From Nocardia nova NBRC 15556 (GTDB lineage: Bacteria; Actinomycetota; Actinomycetes; Mycobacteriales; Mycobacteriaceae): a stretch of DNA of 64,000 bases. The stretch spans positions 124,001-188,000 of the forward strand of contig NZ_BDBN01000007.1 of NCBI RefSeq assembly GCF_001613005.1. The letters are read 5' to 3'. The notes under the pieces are model-generated. The model did not search any database, had not been told where the DNA came from, and saw only the letters and a program-made list of their open reading frames with translations. The translations under genes and the position numbers were made by a program. How positions within the stretch are numbered: position 1 is the first letter of the stretch; each line of letters begins with the position of its first letter. Shown piece after piece: positions 9,797-22,300 of this stretch.

Positions 9797-10651
9797 GGGT
9801 TAGACCTAGGTGGTTTGCCCACAATAAGCAACATCTAGCATCCGGCCAAATTCGAAGTCGACTTCGATCGCCAGCCGCCGCATCAAGGATCGGCAGGTCA
9901 TCGCCGTTCCCGTGTTCGAAATGCCCTGCCTTGGGCACGATTTATATGTGAGCGGTCAATGGATTCTGTGCAAGCGCATCGCAATCGTCAGATCTGGTAC
10001 TCCCTCACCCGCGATGACCAGTCGTTTTCCGCCGCCGATGTTTTGCGTGTCCTGCTGAGGGCGCGAACCTGCGACAACAGCCCGGGCCCGCCCGGGGCGT
10101 CCACCGGATAGCCTGGTGTCGGCCGCCCGCCACGTCTCGGGCCCTCTTACACGTGTTGGCCTCAGGCGGCTCTGAGCCGACGAACCTCCACCGCACATCC
10201 ACACGAGATCTGCTACTGTCCAATCCGTTGGAAGCATCTCCGATAGATGCGCTCATGCACGCGACCGGTCCAGCCGTAGCGCAGCGGGGCGACGAAATCC
10301 CCCCTCGCGCACCGTTTCCGGTCATCGGTGACACCTCCGGACGTCCGTGTGTTCGAGCGCACTCACCCACGCAGTGGACGACCAAGGACGCCCCCTCTGT
10401 CACCTGGGCATTTTCCGCAGAGATGCCGGAGCCCAATGCCACCGTTGGAAATTCCGCACCCTGCATGCCGCGGAGGTGCACTCGTCCTGCGCGCTACAGA
10501 CCTTCTCCGACTCTTGCCTGTTGCGGCTGCGCACAATGCCGACAACCTCGCCGAAACCGGCACAGTCAAGCTTCCCGGTTCGATCCGACGCCGCCCTCGC
10601 ACCAGCTATTGTTCAGTTATCGATCCGTCCCGCATCGAGGCAGGAGTTGTC
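9797..10651. other. Gene-poor spacer between the defence locus and the next gene
   Basis: About 850 bases with no convincing gene on either strand. It contains a perfect 16-bp palindrome (9852-9867) but no tRNA, integrase or recognisable repeat array. Open frames crossing it have poor codon character and no ribosome binding sites. Confidence 0.5.
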
Positions 10652-10900
10652 GTGCCGAAGCTGGAGATCAACAGGAAGTCCGAACTGTCGCGTGAAGAAG
10701 TGGCCGAGCGGCTCATCGCGATCGGGCAGGCGCTTGCCGGTGGCTCCGAGGTGAAGCTGGGATCCGGCGGGGACACGATCGACATCGTCGTCCCCGAGCG
10801 CGTCCATGTGGAGCTCGAAATCGAGGTCGACGGCGACGAGACCGAAATAGAAATCGAGATCAGCTGGCGTGACGAGGCTACCGGTGATTCGACGATTTGA
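10652..10900 (+). CDS. Amphi-Trp domain protein
   Basis: A small acidic protein of 82 residues. The start is GTG at 10652, chosen because CAGGAG lies six bases upstream and because homology-like sequence begins there; the longer open frame upstream has no plausible start. The fold signature is EINRKSELSREEVAERL followed by alternating hydrophobic/acidic strands (IDIVVPERVHVELEIEVDG) and a terminal ISW. This matches the amphi-Trp domain, a small domain of unknown function common in actinobacteria and archaea. It is followed about 100 bp later by the FAD-methyltransferase gene, with no evidence that it belongs to that pathway. Confidence 0.7.
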   Translation: MPKLEINRKSELSREEVAERLIAIGQALAGGSEVKLGSGGDTIDIVVPERVHVELEIEVDGDETEIEIEISWRDEATGDSTI

Positions 10901-11000
10901 ACCCGGCATGCCTGCTGTTCGTGCTTGCTGAACAGGACGAAGCGTCGACGGGCAACGTTCTCGCCGAGGAGGACGACGGCGAGTTGCGGCAGGGAGCGCT

Positions 11001-13151
11001 ATGAGCAAACTCGGACAGCGAGCCATCGTCTGCGGGGCGAGTATGACCGGGCTGCTCGCCGCCCGGGTGTTGTCGGACTTCTACGAGGTGGTCACGCTCG
11101 TCGAGCGGGATCCGCTGCCGGACGGTCCTGAGCAGCGGCGAGGTGTGCCCCAGGCACGGCATTTTCATGCTCTGCTGAGTAGGGGATCGAACGTCCTGGA
11201 TCAGCTGTTTCCCGGCGTGCTCGACGAACTCGTCGCCGCAGGCGCGAAAGTCCTGCCCAATGAGCCATCGCGGGTATACGTCCGGTTGGGCCGGCATGAG
11301 CTCGATGTCGCGGACAAGTTTGCCGACCCGGCATCGCTGGTCGTCTATCAACCCAGCCGACCATTCTTGGATTCCCATGTCAGGCGGCGAGTCCGCGCCA
11401 TCGAGAATGTGAGAATTCTGGACAGCCATGCTGTCGTCGAGCCCACAACCGACCGCGACCGTCGGGTTACGGGCGCCCGGGTGGTCAACCGCTACACGGG
11501 TGAGGAATCCGTGCTGGATGCCGACTTGGTGGTCGATGCGATGGGCCGCTCGGGGCATACGCCGGCGTTCCTCGGCAATCTCGGCTGCGAGCGACCGATC
11601 GAGCAGAGCTACCCGGTGCATCTGAACTATGCCAGCCAATTTCTGCGGGTCCCCGCAGGCACGATCGGCGAGAAACTGGGTTTCTCGGTCAGTCCGCTGC
11701 CCGAACGACCGGCCGGAGTGGTGGCTGTGGCCTACGAGGGCGACACCTGGATCCTGACCTTGTTCGGCGTAGGCGGGTACAAACTCCCCCGTGACCTGTC
11801 CGGCGTGATCGAATGTGCCGCGCAATTCGCGCCACCCACTCTGATCGACGCGCTGCGGTCCGCTGAGCCGCTCGGCGGGGTGTCTGCGCAGCATTACCCG
11901 GCCAGCACATGGCGACGCTATGACAAGATGCGTCGATTCCCCCCGGGGCTGCTGGTGATGGGCGATGCGATCTGCAGCTTCAACCCCGTATATATGCAGG
12001 GCATGACCATGGCCGCGCTGCAGGCCGTCGCGCTGCACGACTGCCTGGCCGATCGCGACGGAGATGTGAGCCGGCGATTCTTCAAAGCGACCGCCAAACA
12101 GATCGGCCCGGTGTGGCGGGGAAATCGGTTCACCGATTTCACCGTGTCCCAGGGAGGTGGTTGGCGTCGGGTGCCGAGACACTTGGTGAACTGGCCCATA
12201 GACAAGGCACAGGCCGCCGCCGCGAACGATCCGGCCGTCGCCGAAGCGGTCCTTCGAGTGATGCACTTCGTCGACCCGCCGGCCCGGCTCGCGCGGCCCT
12301 CGTTCCTGATGCGGCTGGTCGCAGCCAACCGCCGAGCCGGAATGGCCACATCCACCGATAACGGTTCCCGCAGCGCGGGGGTGAACGCTATGACCACGAA
12401 GACCTTCGACATCAACCGCATGCCGCGCGGCGGACCGGATGCGTCGTGGCTGGACCGGCGGTTGGAAACCGATCGTCTGGAGTACCTCGACCGCGACGAC
12501 GTCGACGATCGGAAGCGCAAGATAATTCGTTCTCTGGACCGCGGCGAACGGTTTTTCGGGATACATCGCAAGCTCGCGCGCATCGTGCTCGACGAGGTCA
12601 CCGACGTGCGCGAGCCCAAGATCCTGGAACTCGGCTCCGGCCACGGTGGGCTGTCGCGCGCGCTGCTGGAGATGCATCCCACCGCCGACGTCACGGTCAC
12701 CGACATCGAACCCGCCTCTGTCGCTGCCATCGCCGCAGGTGATTTGGGCAGTCATCCGCGGGCCACTGTGCGCGAGATGGACGCGACCGCCATCGACTCG
12801 CCCGACGGGTACTACGACCTCGCCGTGTTCGTGCAGTCCCTGCACCATCTGCCACCACCGCTGGCTGCCCGGGTGTTCGCGGAAGGCACCCGCGCCGCCG
12901 CGAAACTGCTGATCATCGACTTGTCGCGTCCGCCTTCGTTACTGCACCTCGTCATGCTGGCGCCGGCGCTGCCGTTGGTGATCTTTCCGTACTGGCACGA
13001 CGCGTTGATCAGCTCGTTGCGCGCCTACGGCCCGTCGGCGCTGCGCGCGATGGCCCGGTACGCCGACCCGGCGATCACCCTCGAGTTGCGCAGGCAGGCA
13101 GCCGTTCTCCCCGGAAGCCCGCAGATCGCGGTGGCCAGTTCTGCCAGATGA
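11001..13151 (+). CDS. FAD-dependent oxidoreductase fused to a SAM-dependent methyltransferase
   Basis: A 716-residue bifunctional protein; AGGGAG precedes the ATG. Residues 1-450 are an FAD monooxygenase or dehydrogenase of the aromatic-hydroxylase fold: the dinucleotide-binding loop is [14 protein letters not shown] (11-24) and the second FAD motif is GDAICSFNP (from 321). Residues 464-716 are a class I methyltransferase with the SAM loop LELGSGHGG (542-550), an acidic VTDIEP motif and an HHLPP segment after the substrate pocket. An in-frame ATG at 12390 sits exactly at the junction, so a separate methyltransferase could also be made. It lies just upstream of the peptide synthetase and probably tailors its product or an aromatic precursor. 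The substrate is not visible from sequence. Confidence 0.72.
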   Translation: MSKLGQRAIVCGASMTGLLAARVLSDFYEVVTLVERDPLPDGPEQRRGVPQARHFHALLSRGSNVLDQLFPGVLDELVAAGAKVLPNEPSRVYVRLGRHELDVADKFADPASLVVYQPSRPFLDSHVRRRVRAIENVRILDSHAVVEPTTDRDRRVTGARVVNRYTGEESVLDADLVVDAMGRSGHTPAFLGNLGCERPIEQSYPVHLNYASQFLRVPAGTIGEKLGFSVSPLPERPAGVVAVAYEGDTWILTLFGVGGYKLPRDLSGVIECAAQFAPPTLIDALRSAEPLGGVSAQHYPASTWRRYDKMRRFPPGLLVMGDAICSFNPVYMQGMTMAALQAVALHDCLADRDGDVSRRFFKATAKQIGPVWRGNRFTDFTVSQGGGWRRVPRHLVNWPIDKAQAAAANDPAVAEAVLRVMHFVDPPARLARPSFLMRLVAANRRAGMATSTDNGSRSAGVNAMTTKTFDINRMPRGGPDASWLDRRLETDRLEYLDRDDVDDRKRKIIRSLDRGERFFGIHRKLARIVLDEVTDVREPKILELGSGHGGLSRALLEMHPTADVTVTDIEPASVAAIAAGDLGSHPRATVREMDATAIDSPDGYYDLAVFVQSLHHLPPPLAARVFAEGTRAAAKLLIIDLSRPPSLLHLVMLAPALPLVIFPYWHDALISSLRAYGPSALRAMARYADPAITLELRRQAAVLPGSPQIAVASSAR

Positions 13152-13336
13152 ACATTCGATTGAACCGATCGGCATCGGCGCTCGTGACCACGGCTATGGG
13201 TGCACTGTGCGCCATCGCGATCACCGCTACAGCCGGCATGAGATCTGGTTGCCAGAATTCGACGCTTCGAAGACCTACACGGAATTCGCCATCATGCTCA
13301 ACTACGGTGTCCATCCGGAGGTGCTGGGGTCCTTAA
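13148..13336 (+). pseudogene. Possible remnant of a secreted-protein gene (signal peptide only)
   Basis: A 62-codon frame starts with ATGA overlapping the stop of the previous gene. Its first 30 codons ([20 protein letters not shown], then a hydrophobic Ala-rich stretch) look like a Sec signal peptide similar in style to the two secreted proteins further right in the window. The rest has no secreted-protein character and runs out of frame under the synthetase start. It may be a gene truncated when the synthetase arrived, or chance. Confidence 0.3.
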
Positions 13337-16300
13337 CCGCCGCTCAGAGGTCGATATGGGCTGCCCAGCAACTCCGGCCCGAAGTCCCTTACAACGTTGC
13401 CGTTTTCCTGGCGATCGATCACGACGTCGACGCCGAGAGGCTCATGGTTGCGTGCGAATCGGCGGCAACGCGGTTCGGCACACCGTGCGCGCGGCTATCC
13501 CTCGACGACGGCGAACCGGTTTTCGTAGTCGATCGCTCGTTTCCGCGGACCATTCGCTGTATCGATCTGCGCGCCGAGCGCGACCCGGTATCCGCTGCGC
13601 GCGGCTGGATGGACAACGACTACCGCCGGCCGATCGATCTGGTCCGTGACCGCCTCACCGAGTTTGCGCTGCTGCGCATCACCGACGATCTGTCGTATTT
13701 CTACCTGCGCACACACCACGTTCTCTTGGACGGGTACGGCGCCCACACCATGGTCCGGCACATCGCGGCCGTCTATTCGGGAGCAGCGCCCGAGACCGGC
13801 GAAGTCGACTTCTCCGAATTCGACCTGATCCGCAACGCGGATCAGAAGTATCAGCAGTCTTCGCGCAGTCGTGCCGATGCCGAGTACTGGAAAAACGTCG
13901 TGCGTGAACCTTCGGACATCACCGACCTGGGCGGCACGCGCAGGCCGGTGGCACCACGCCACCCGTTGGTTCGCGAACTTGTGTACACGCATCGATTCGA
14001 GGAGAACCGGCCTGTCCGACTCGATGTCGCAAGGGTTGTCGCGACAGTAGCGGTTTTCATCGCGAAAACCACAGGACAGCAAGATGTTTCGTTGTCTCTG
14101 CCGGTGTCGGCACGCACGACTGCGGCACTGAAAAGATGTACGGGCATGGTCTCGAACATGGTGCCGCTGCTCATTCGAGTCCATGACTGCGACACCATCG
14201 GCGCACTGACCGATCGGGTAGGCGAGTCCCTAGTCGGCGCGCTGCGGCACCAACAATTCCGGCGCTGGCCGGACCTGATCGCCCAGGCAACCCGACCCGA
14301 CATGAACATCGAATTCGGCCCGGCGATCAACATTCTCGACTTCGCCACCCCGTTGCATTTCGGTTCTTCCGAAGTGACGTACAACGTATTGACCACCTAT
14401 CCCATACAAGACTGCGCAATCAACATCTATCCGCAATTGGGTGATGGCACGCCGCGAATTCAGTTCATGTGGAATCCGGATCGGTACGCCGCCGACGACA
14501 TCGCCAGGCACATAACCCGTCTGGAAATGCTTTTCGACCGCCTCGTGGTGGCGGACTCGTCGGTGACGGTGGGAGAGGTGTCGTTGCTGGCCACCGGTGA
14601 GCGCGATCTGGTGCTGTCGGTGTGGTCCGGTGCCCGGGTGGCGGCGCCCGTCGGGTTGGCGCCGCAGTTGCTGGCGGCGGCGGTGGCGGCCGGCCCGGAC
14701 GCGCCGGCAGTCGTCGACGGTGCCCGGGAGGTGTCGTATCGCGAGCTCGATCGGTGGTCGACGAGGGTAGCGCGGGTGCTGATCGAGGAGGGCGTGGGCC
14801 CGGAGCGCGCGGTGGGTGTGGCGATGGATCGCCGTGTGGAGTTGGTGGTGGCATGGTGGGCGGTGGTCAAGGCCGGCGGGGTGTATGTGCCGCTGGATCC
14901 CGCCCATCCGGCCGAGCGAATCACCACGGTGCTGGACGCGGTGGGGGCGGTGTGCGTCTTGACCTACGGTTCCGACACGGTAGCCGGGGCCGCGGCGCGT
15001 CCGATAGTGCGCATCGACGCTCCGGATGTGTCCGGGCGGTCCGCGGAGGCGATCACGGACGCCGATCGGCCGGCTGGGCTGAGGGTGGACAACACCGCGT
15101 ATGCGATGTTCACCTCGGGATCCACCGGCGCCCCCAAGGGGGTCGCGGTCAGCCATGCCGGTCTGCTGGGGTTGGCCGCGGCGCAGCGGGCGGTGTTCGG
15201 GCTGGGCGCAGGTGCACGGATTTCGATGGTGGCCGCGCCGAGTTTCGATGCGTCGATCTTCGATATGTTGTGGGCAGCCGGGTCGGCCGCGGCGCTGGTG
15301 GTGGCACCACCGCACGTGTATGCCGGGGAGGCGTTGACCGCTTTCCTGCAGGACCAGCAGGTCAGCGCGGCGGTGTTCACCCCGACGGTGCTGTCTTCGC
15401 TGGATCGGGCCCGGCTGGACCGGGTGGGCACACTGGTCACGACCGGGGAGGCCTGCCCGGAGGAGTTGGTGGCCGCCTGGGCTCCGGGACGGCAGATGTT
15501 CAACGGCTACGGACCCACCGAGACCACCATCGGCGCCACCCTTGCGCCCCTGTCGTCGAGGCACCCGGTGAGCATCGGCACCCCGATTCCAGGGATATGC
15601 GCGCTCGTGCTCGACGCGCGGCTGAACCCGACCCCGGTCGGGGTGGTGGGCGAGCTGTATCTGGGCGGGCCCGCGCTGGCGCGCGGCTACGTGGGCCGGC
15701 CGGAGTTGACCTCGGAGCGGTTCGTGGCCAACCCCTACGGGGACGCCGGGACGCGTGTGTATCGCACCGGTGACCTGGTGCGCTGGACCTCCACCGGCAC
15801 CCTGATGTACGTGGGCCGCGCCGACACCCAGATCAAGCTGCGCGGGCAACGCATCGAACTCGCCGAAATCGAGAACACGCTGCTGGCCTGCCCACAGGTC
15901 ACCCAGGCCGCCGCGACCATGCACCGGAGCAGCACCGGCGCCCACCTCATCGCCTACGTCACCCTCGATCACACCGCCACCGATCACGATGCCGACATCG
16001 TCGGACAGTGGCGGCATATGAACAACGAACTGTACGGCGCCGAGGTGGCGTCGTCGGAGTTCGGCATGGATTTCCGGGGCTGGAACAGCAGCTACACCGA
16101 TGATCCGATTCCGCTCGAGGAGATGCTGGAGTGGCGTGCGGCCACGGTGGATCGGATCCTCGCGCTGCGGCCGCGGCGGGTGTTGGAGATCGGTGCGGGC
16201 TCCGGACTGGTGTTGTCACAGATCGCTCCGCGGTGTGAGCGCTATGTTGCCACCGACGTGTCAGCGGTGGCGATCGACAATCTCGCGCACTCGCTCGAGC

Positions 16301-19300
16301 AGTTGCGGATCCCGTGGCGTGACCGAGTCCAGCTGCTGACCCGTCCGGCTCACGTCACCGAGGCATTGCCGCGGGGCTACTTCGACACGATCATTCTCAA
16401 CTCGGTCGTCCAGTACTTCCCCAATAAGGATTATCTGACCGAGGTGAGCGATGCCGCTCTGGATCTGCTGGCCCCAGGTGGGGCGATGTTCATCGGCGAC
16501 GTCCGTAATCACACCCTGCAGGCAGCGTTTCACACGGCGGTCGCGCTGGCCCGCACCGCCACCACCGACGCCGCCGAGATCCGCCGGCAAGTCCGGCTCG
16601 CCGTGCTCAGCGAACCCGAATTGCTGCTGGCCCCCGAGTTCTTCACCGGCTGGGCCGCCGGTCGTCCGTCGGTGGCCGGAATCGACATACAGGTCGAACG
16701 CGGATCGGCCGACAACGAACTCAACAGGTACCGGTACGACGTCATCGTCCACAAAACGCCCACTCCGGTCCGCTCACTGGCAACAGCACCCTCTTGGGCA
16801 TGGACCCGATTCGCAGGGCTGCGCGGACTGCACACCGAGCTGATCTCCCGACATCCCGCCACCGTGCGCATTACCGGCATCCCCCGTACCGGACTGATCA
16901 CCGATGTCCGCATCGAACGCGCCCTCGCAGACGGCTTACCCCTGGCCGACGCACTCGCCCGGGCCGCCGCGACTTCCGACACCACTACACCCGAACAGCT
17001 GCACCGCTTGGGCGAAACCACCGGATACCACGTTGCGGTCACCTGGGGCGCCCAGCCCGGCACCCTCGATGCCGTTTTCCTCACCCCCATCGACCCCGAC
17101 CGCCGGCACGCCCCACCGCTGACCGAGGTCTACCTGCCCACCACCGGAGACCATCGAATCACCACCCACGCCAATAACCCCCACACCAACACCGAGATCA
17201 ACGCCGTCCGGCAGCGGTTGAGCGCGTGGTTGCCCGAGTACATGGTGCCGGCGCAGATTGTGGTGCTCGACGAGTTCCCGCTGACCTCCTCGGGCAAAAT
17301 CGACCGTAAGGCCTTGCCGGCACCGATATTTGCCGCGACGCCCTTCCGGGCGCCGCAGACTCGGGTCGAGAAAATCGTCGCGGAGGTGTTCGCGGAGGTA
17401 TTGGGTCGGGACCGAGCGGGGCTCGATGACGATTTCTTCGCCCTGGGTGGAAACTCGTTGACTGCAACCCGGGTGAGCGCGCGGCTGCAGTTCGCGCTGG
17501 GCAGAGAAGTGCCGGTGCGGTATCTGTTCGACGCGTCCACGGTCGAGGGTCTCGCCGACTATCTGCACTCGCATGGTGGCGGGCCCGCTCGCTCGCCGCT
17601 GCAGGCCATGCCGCGCCCCGAGCGCGTTCCGTTGTCGTATGCCCAGCAACGATTGTGGTTCATCGACCAACTACAAGGCCCCTCCCCCGTCTACAACATG
17701 CCGATCGCTTTCCGGATCACCGGGGAACTGGATATCGAAGCACTGGACGCAGCCCTCGACGACGTACTCGCCCGCCACGAATCACTGCGCACCACATTCC
17801 CCGCCACCGACGGCGTGCCAATCCAACAAGTACTGCCGGCCCGACCCGGAATGTGGCGACGCGACGGCCCCGCAGTACTACCGCTGCCCGAACAAGACAT
17901 CGACGACGCCTTGGCCGAACTGGCCGAATACCGATTCGACCTCTCGACCGAAATCCCCATCCGCGCCCACATCTACTCGATAGAACCCCAACAACACATC
18001 GTCGCAATCGTATTGCACCACATCGCATTCGACGGATGGTCACCACTCCCGATGTCCCGCGACGTCAGCCACGCATACCGAGCCCGCCGACACCGCCACG
18101 CACCGCATCGGGCACCGCTGCCAGTGCAATACATCGACTACACACTCTGGCAACGCACCTGGCTCGGTGAACTACACGACCCCCACAGCCCCATCACCAC
18201 CGAACTCGAGTACTGGGAACACACCCTCGCCGGAATGCCCGAACACCTCGAACTCCCCACCGACCGACCCTACCCACCAACCACCGACCACCACGGCGCG
18301 AGCCTGAAAGTCGAATGGCCCGCGGAATTGCAACAGCAGATCAACCGAACAGCGCGCGAACACAACGCGACCGGCTTCATGGTGATCCAGGCCGCCATCG
18401 CGGTCCTCCTGTCCACAATCAGCGCCAGCCCCGATGTGGCAATCGGATTCGCGGTCGCCGGCCGCGACGACCCCGCCCTCGACGAATTGGTCGGCTTCTT
18501 CGTCAACACCCTCGTCCTCCGAGTCGACCTGACCGGCGATCCCACCTTCACCGAGTTACTGACTCAGGTCCGGACACGCAGCCTGGAAGCGTTCGAGCAC
18601 CAACACGTGCCGTTCGAGGTACTTGTCGAACGCCTCAACCCCGCCAGATCACTGGTGCATCATCCTCTCGTCCAAGTGCTGCTGGCCTGGCAGAACTTCG
18701 CCGAGAACACCGAATCCACCGCCGGGTTGCAGCTCGAGGACCTCGACGTCACCTCGCTTCCGTTGGACACCCACACCGCCCGCATGGACCTAGCGTTTTC
18801 CCTCGGGGAACGCTTCACCGACACCGGCGACTCCGCCGGACTTACCGGCACAGTGGAATTCCGCACCGACATCTTCGACGCCACCACCATCGATACACTC
18901 ATCCAACGGCTGGAACGAACACTGATCGCCATCACCCGCGACCCGGGGCGGTCATTGTCGTCGGTGGACCTGCTCGACGAATCCGAACACACCCGGCTGG
19001 ACGAACTCGGCAACCGCGCCGTACTGCACACGCACACACACTCGGCGACGTCGGTTCCCGAGTTGTTCGCCGCGCAAGTGGCCCGCACGCCCAACGCAAC
19101 AGCACTGAGCTGCGGCGAAGACTCCTGGACCTACCGGCAGCTCGAGCAAGCCGCGAACCGGCTGGCACACCTGCTCACCGACCACGGGGTGGGTCCCGGA
19201 TGCGTGGTCGGACTTCTGATGCAACGCACAGCACAAGCGATCACCGCGATAGCGGCAGTGCTCGAAACCGGGGCCGCCTACCTGCCCATCGATCCCGAAC

Positions 19301-22300
19301 ATCCAAGGGCACGAATCGAATTCATGCTCACCGACGCCACGCCCGTGGCCGTGATCACCACCGCCGACCTGGCCGGACGACTCGACGGAATCGACATACC
19401 GATCATCGATGTCAACGACCCGACCCTGGAAAGTCAACCCAGCACCGCACTACCGGCGCCACGCCCGGACACGATCGCCTACCTCATCTACACCTCCGGC
19501 ACCACCGGGATCCCCAAAGGCGTAGCGACTACCCACCACAACGTCACCCAACTACTGACAACTCTGAACACCGGCCCCACATCCGCGCCGGAACAGGTGT
19601 GGGCACAGTGTCATTCGCTGGCCTTCGACGTCTCGGTGTGGGAAATCTGGAGCCCGTTACTCCACGGCGGACGATTGGTCGTGATCCCCGACTCGATCAC
19701 CCTCTCCCCCGGCGACTTCCACGACCTTCTTGCCGCGGAACACGTCACCGTGCTGACCCAAACACCTACCGCCGCAGCAATGCTCACGCCAGAAGGCCTG
19801 GAACCGCTGACATTGATACTCGGCGGCGAACACTGCCCGGCCCAAGTGATAGACCAATGGGCGCCCATACACACGGTCATCAACGGCTACGGACCGACCG
19901 AAACCACCATGTGCGTGTCCTTGACCGCGCCATTGGCGCCGGGTTCAGGGACACCACCGATCGGTTCACCCGTGCCGGGTGCGGCGTTGTTCGTCCTCGA
20001 CCGCCGGCTACGGCCGGTGCCGGTTGGTGTGACAGGTGAGTTGTATGTGGCCGGTGAGGGAGTCAGCTGCGGCTATCGGCGTCGCAGCGCGCTGACCGCG
20101 ACACGGTTCGTGGCTTGCCCATCCGCCGCGCCCGGGGCCCGGATGTATCGCACCGGAGACCTGGTCCGCTGGGGAAGCGACGGCCAACTCCACTACGTGG
20201 ACCGTGCCGACGAGCAAGTCAAAATCCGCGGATACCGCATCGAATGCGGCGAAATCCGCACCGCCCTAACACAACTCGACGGCATCGAACAAGCAGCCGT
20301 CATCGCCCGCGAAGACCACCCCGGAGACAAACGCCTCGTCGCCTACATCACCGGCACCGCAAACCCCGCCACGATACGCACCCAACTCGCCGAACACCTT
20401 CCCACCTACATGATCCCGGCGGCGGTGATGGCGGTGGCGGCGCTACCGCTGACGGTCAACGGCAAGCTCGACATCCGCGCCCTCCCGGCACCGGAGTACA
20501 CCGCCGGCGGGTATCGCGCCCCGAGCACCCCCGTCGAGGAAATCCTCACCACCCTCTACGCTCGGATACTCGGACTCGACCACATCGGGGTCGACGACTC
20601 GTTCTTCGATCTCGGCGGAGATTCACTGTCGGCCATGCGCTTGATCGCCGCGATCAACACCACGCTCGACACCGACCTCTCGGTGCGCACCGTATTCGAC
20701 ACACCCACTGTTGCCAGGCTGGCCCTCGGTATCGATGGTGCGGGTTCGAGCCGATCCCCACGACTGGTACCTGTCGAACGCCCCGAGCGCGTTCCGTTGT
20801 CGTATGCCCAGCAACGATTGTGGTTCATCGACCAACTACAGGAAGCCTCCCCCGTCTACAACATGCCCATCGCATTCCGGATCACCGGGGAACTGGACGT
20901 CGAAGCACTGGACGCAGCCCTCGACGACGTACTCGCCCGCCACGAATCACTGCGCACCACATTCCCCGCCACCGACGGCGTGCCAATCCAACAAGTACTG
21001 CCGGCCCGACCCGGAATGTGGCGACGCGACGGCCCCGCAGTACTACCGCTGCCCGAACAAGAAATCGACGACGCCTTGGCCGAACTGGCCGAATACCGAT
21101 TCGACCTCTCGACCGAAATCCCCATCCGCGCCCACATCTACTCGATAGAACCCCAACAACACATCGTCGCAATCGTATTGCACCACATCGCATTCGACGG
21201 ATGGTCACCACTCCCGATGTCCCGCGACGTCAGCGACGCATACCGAGCCCGCCGACACGGCCACGCACCGCATCGGGCACCGCTGCCAGTGCAATACATC
21301 GACTACACACTCTGGCAACGAACCTGGCTCGGTGAACTGCGGGACCCGCACAGTGCTATCGCTGTCGAGCTGGCGTTCTGGGAACAGGCCCTGGCCGGGA
21401 TGTCCGAACACCTCGAGCTCCCCACCGACCGACCCTACCCACCGACCCCCGACCACCACGGCGCCGGCCTGAAAGTCGAATGGCCGGCGAGACTGCAGCA
21501 GCAGATCGACCGGACAGCGCGCGAACACAACGCGACCGGCTTCATGGTCATCCAGGCCGCCCTGACAGTGCTGTTGTCGAAGATCAGCGCCGACCCCGAC
21601 GTAGCGGTCGGCTTTGCCGTCGCCGGTCGTGATGATCCCGCCCTCGACGAGTTGGTCGGCTTCTTCGTCAACACCCTCGTCCTCCGAGTCGACCTCACCG
21701 GGGATCCCACCTTCAACGAGCTACTCACCCAAGTCCGCACCCGCAGCCTGGAAGCGTTCGAACACCGGCACGTCCCGTTCGAGGTACTGGTGGAACGACT
21801 CAATCCGGCCAGATCATTGACACATCACCCGCTGATCCAGGTTCTGCTCGCATGGCAGAACTTCACCGGAAACAACGATCCAGCAGCCGGTTTGGCGCTG
21901 GAAGACCTCCAGGTCACCTCGCTTCCGTTGGATACTCACAGCGCCCGCATGGACATAGCGTTTTCGCTCGGCGAACGCTTCACCGATACCGGCGACCCCG
22001 CCGGACTCGGCGGAGCGGTGGAATTCCGCACCGACATCTTCGACACCACCACCATCGAAACACTCGTCGACCGGTTGGAACGAACACTGAACGCCGTCAC
22101 CACCAACCCGGAACAACCACTGTCATCGATAGACCTGCTCGACGAGACCGAACACACCCGGCTGGACGAGATCGGCAACCGTACCGTATTGCGTACGCGC
22201 ACACCATCGATGAAGTCGGTACCGGAACTGTTCGCCGAACAGGTCGCCCGCACCCCCAACGCAACAGCATTGAGCTGCGGCGATCGTTCATACAGTTACC

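Noticed and set aside
9797..10651. Integration site or tRNA at the right edge of the defence locus
   Set aside because: No tRNA fold, integrase or direct repeats could be found by eye in this stretch.
10878..12848. A 656-codon open frame on the minus strand
   Set aside because: It lies opposite the clear FAD-methyltransferase gene and has no family motif; high GC leaves long open frames in the antisense of real genes.
14230..16017. A 595-codon minus-strand frame inside the synthetase gene
   Set aside because: Antisense of the first adenylation domain, with no motif of its own.
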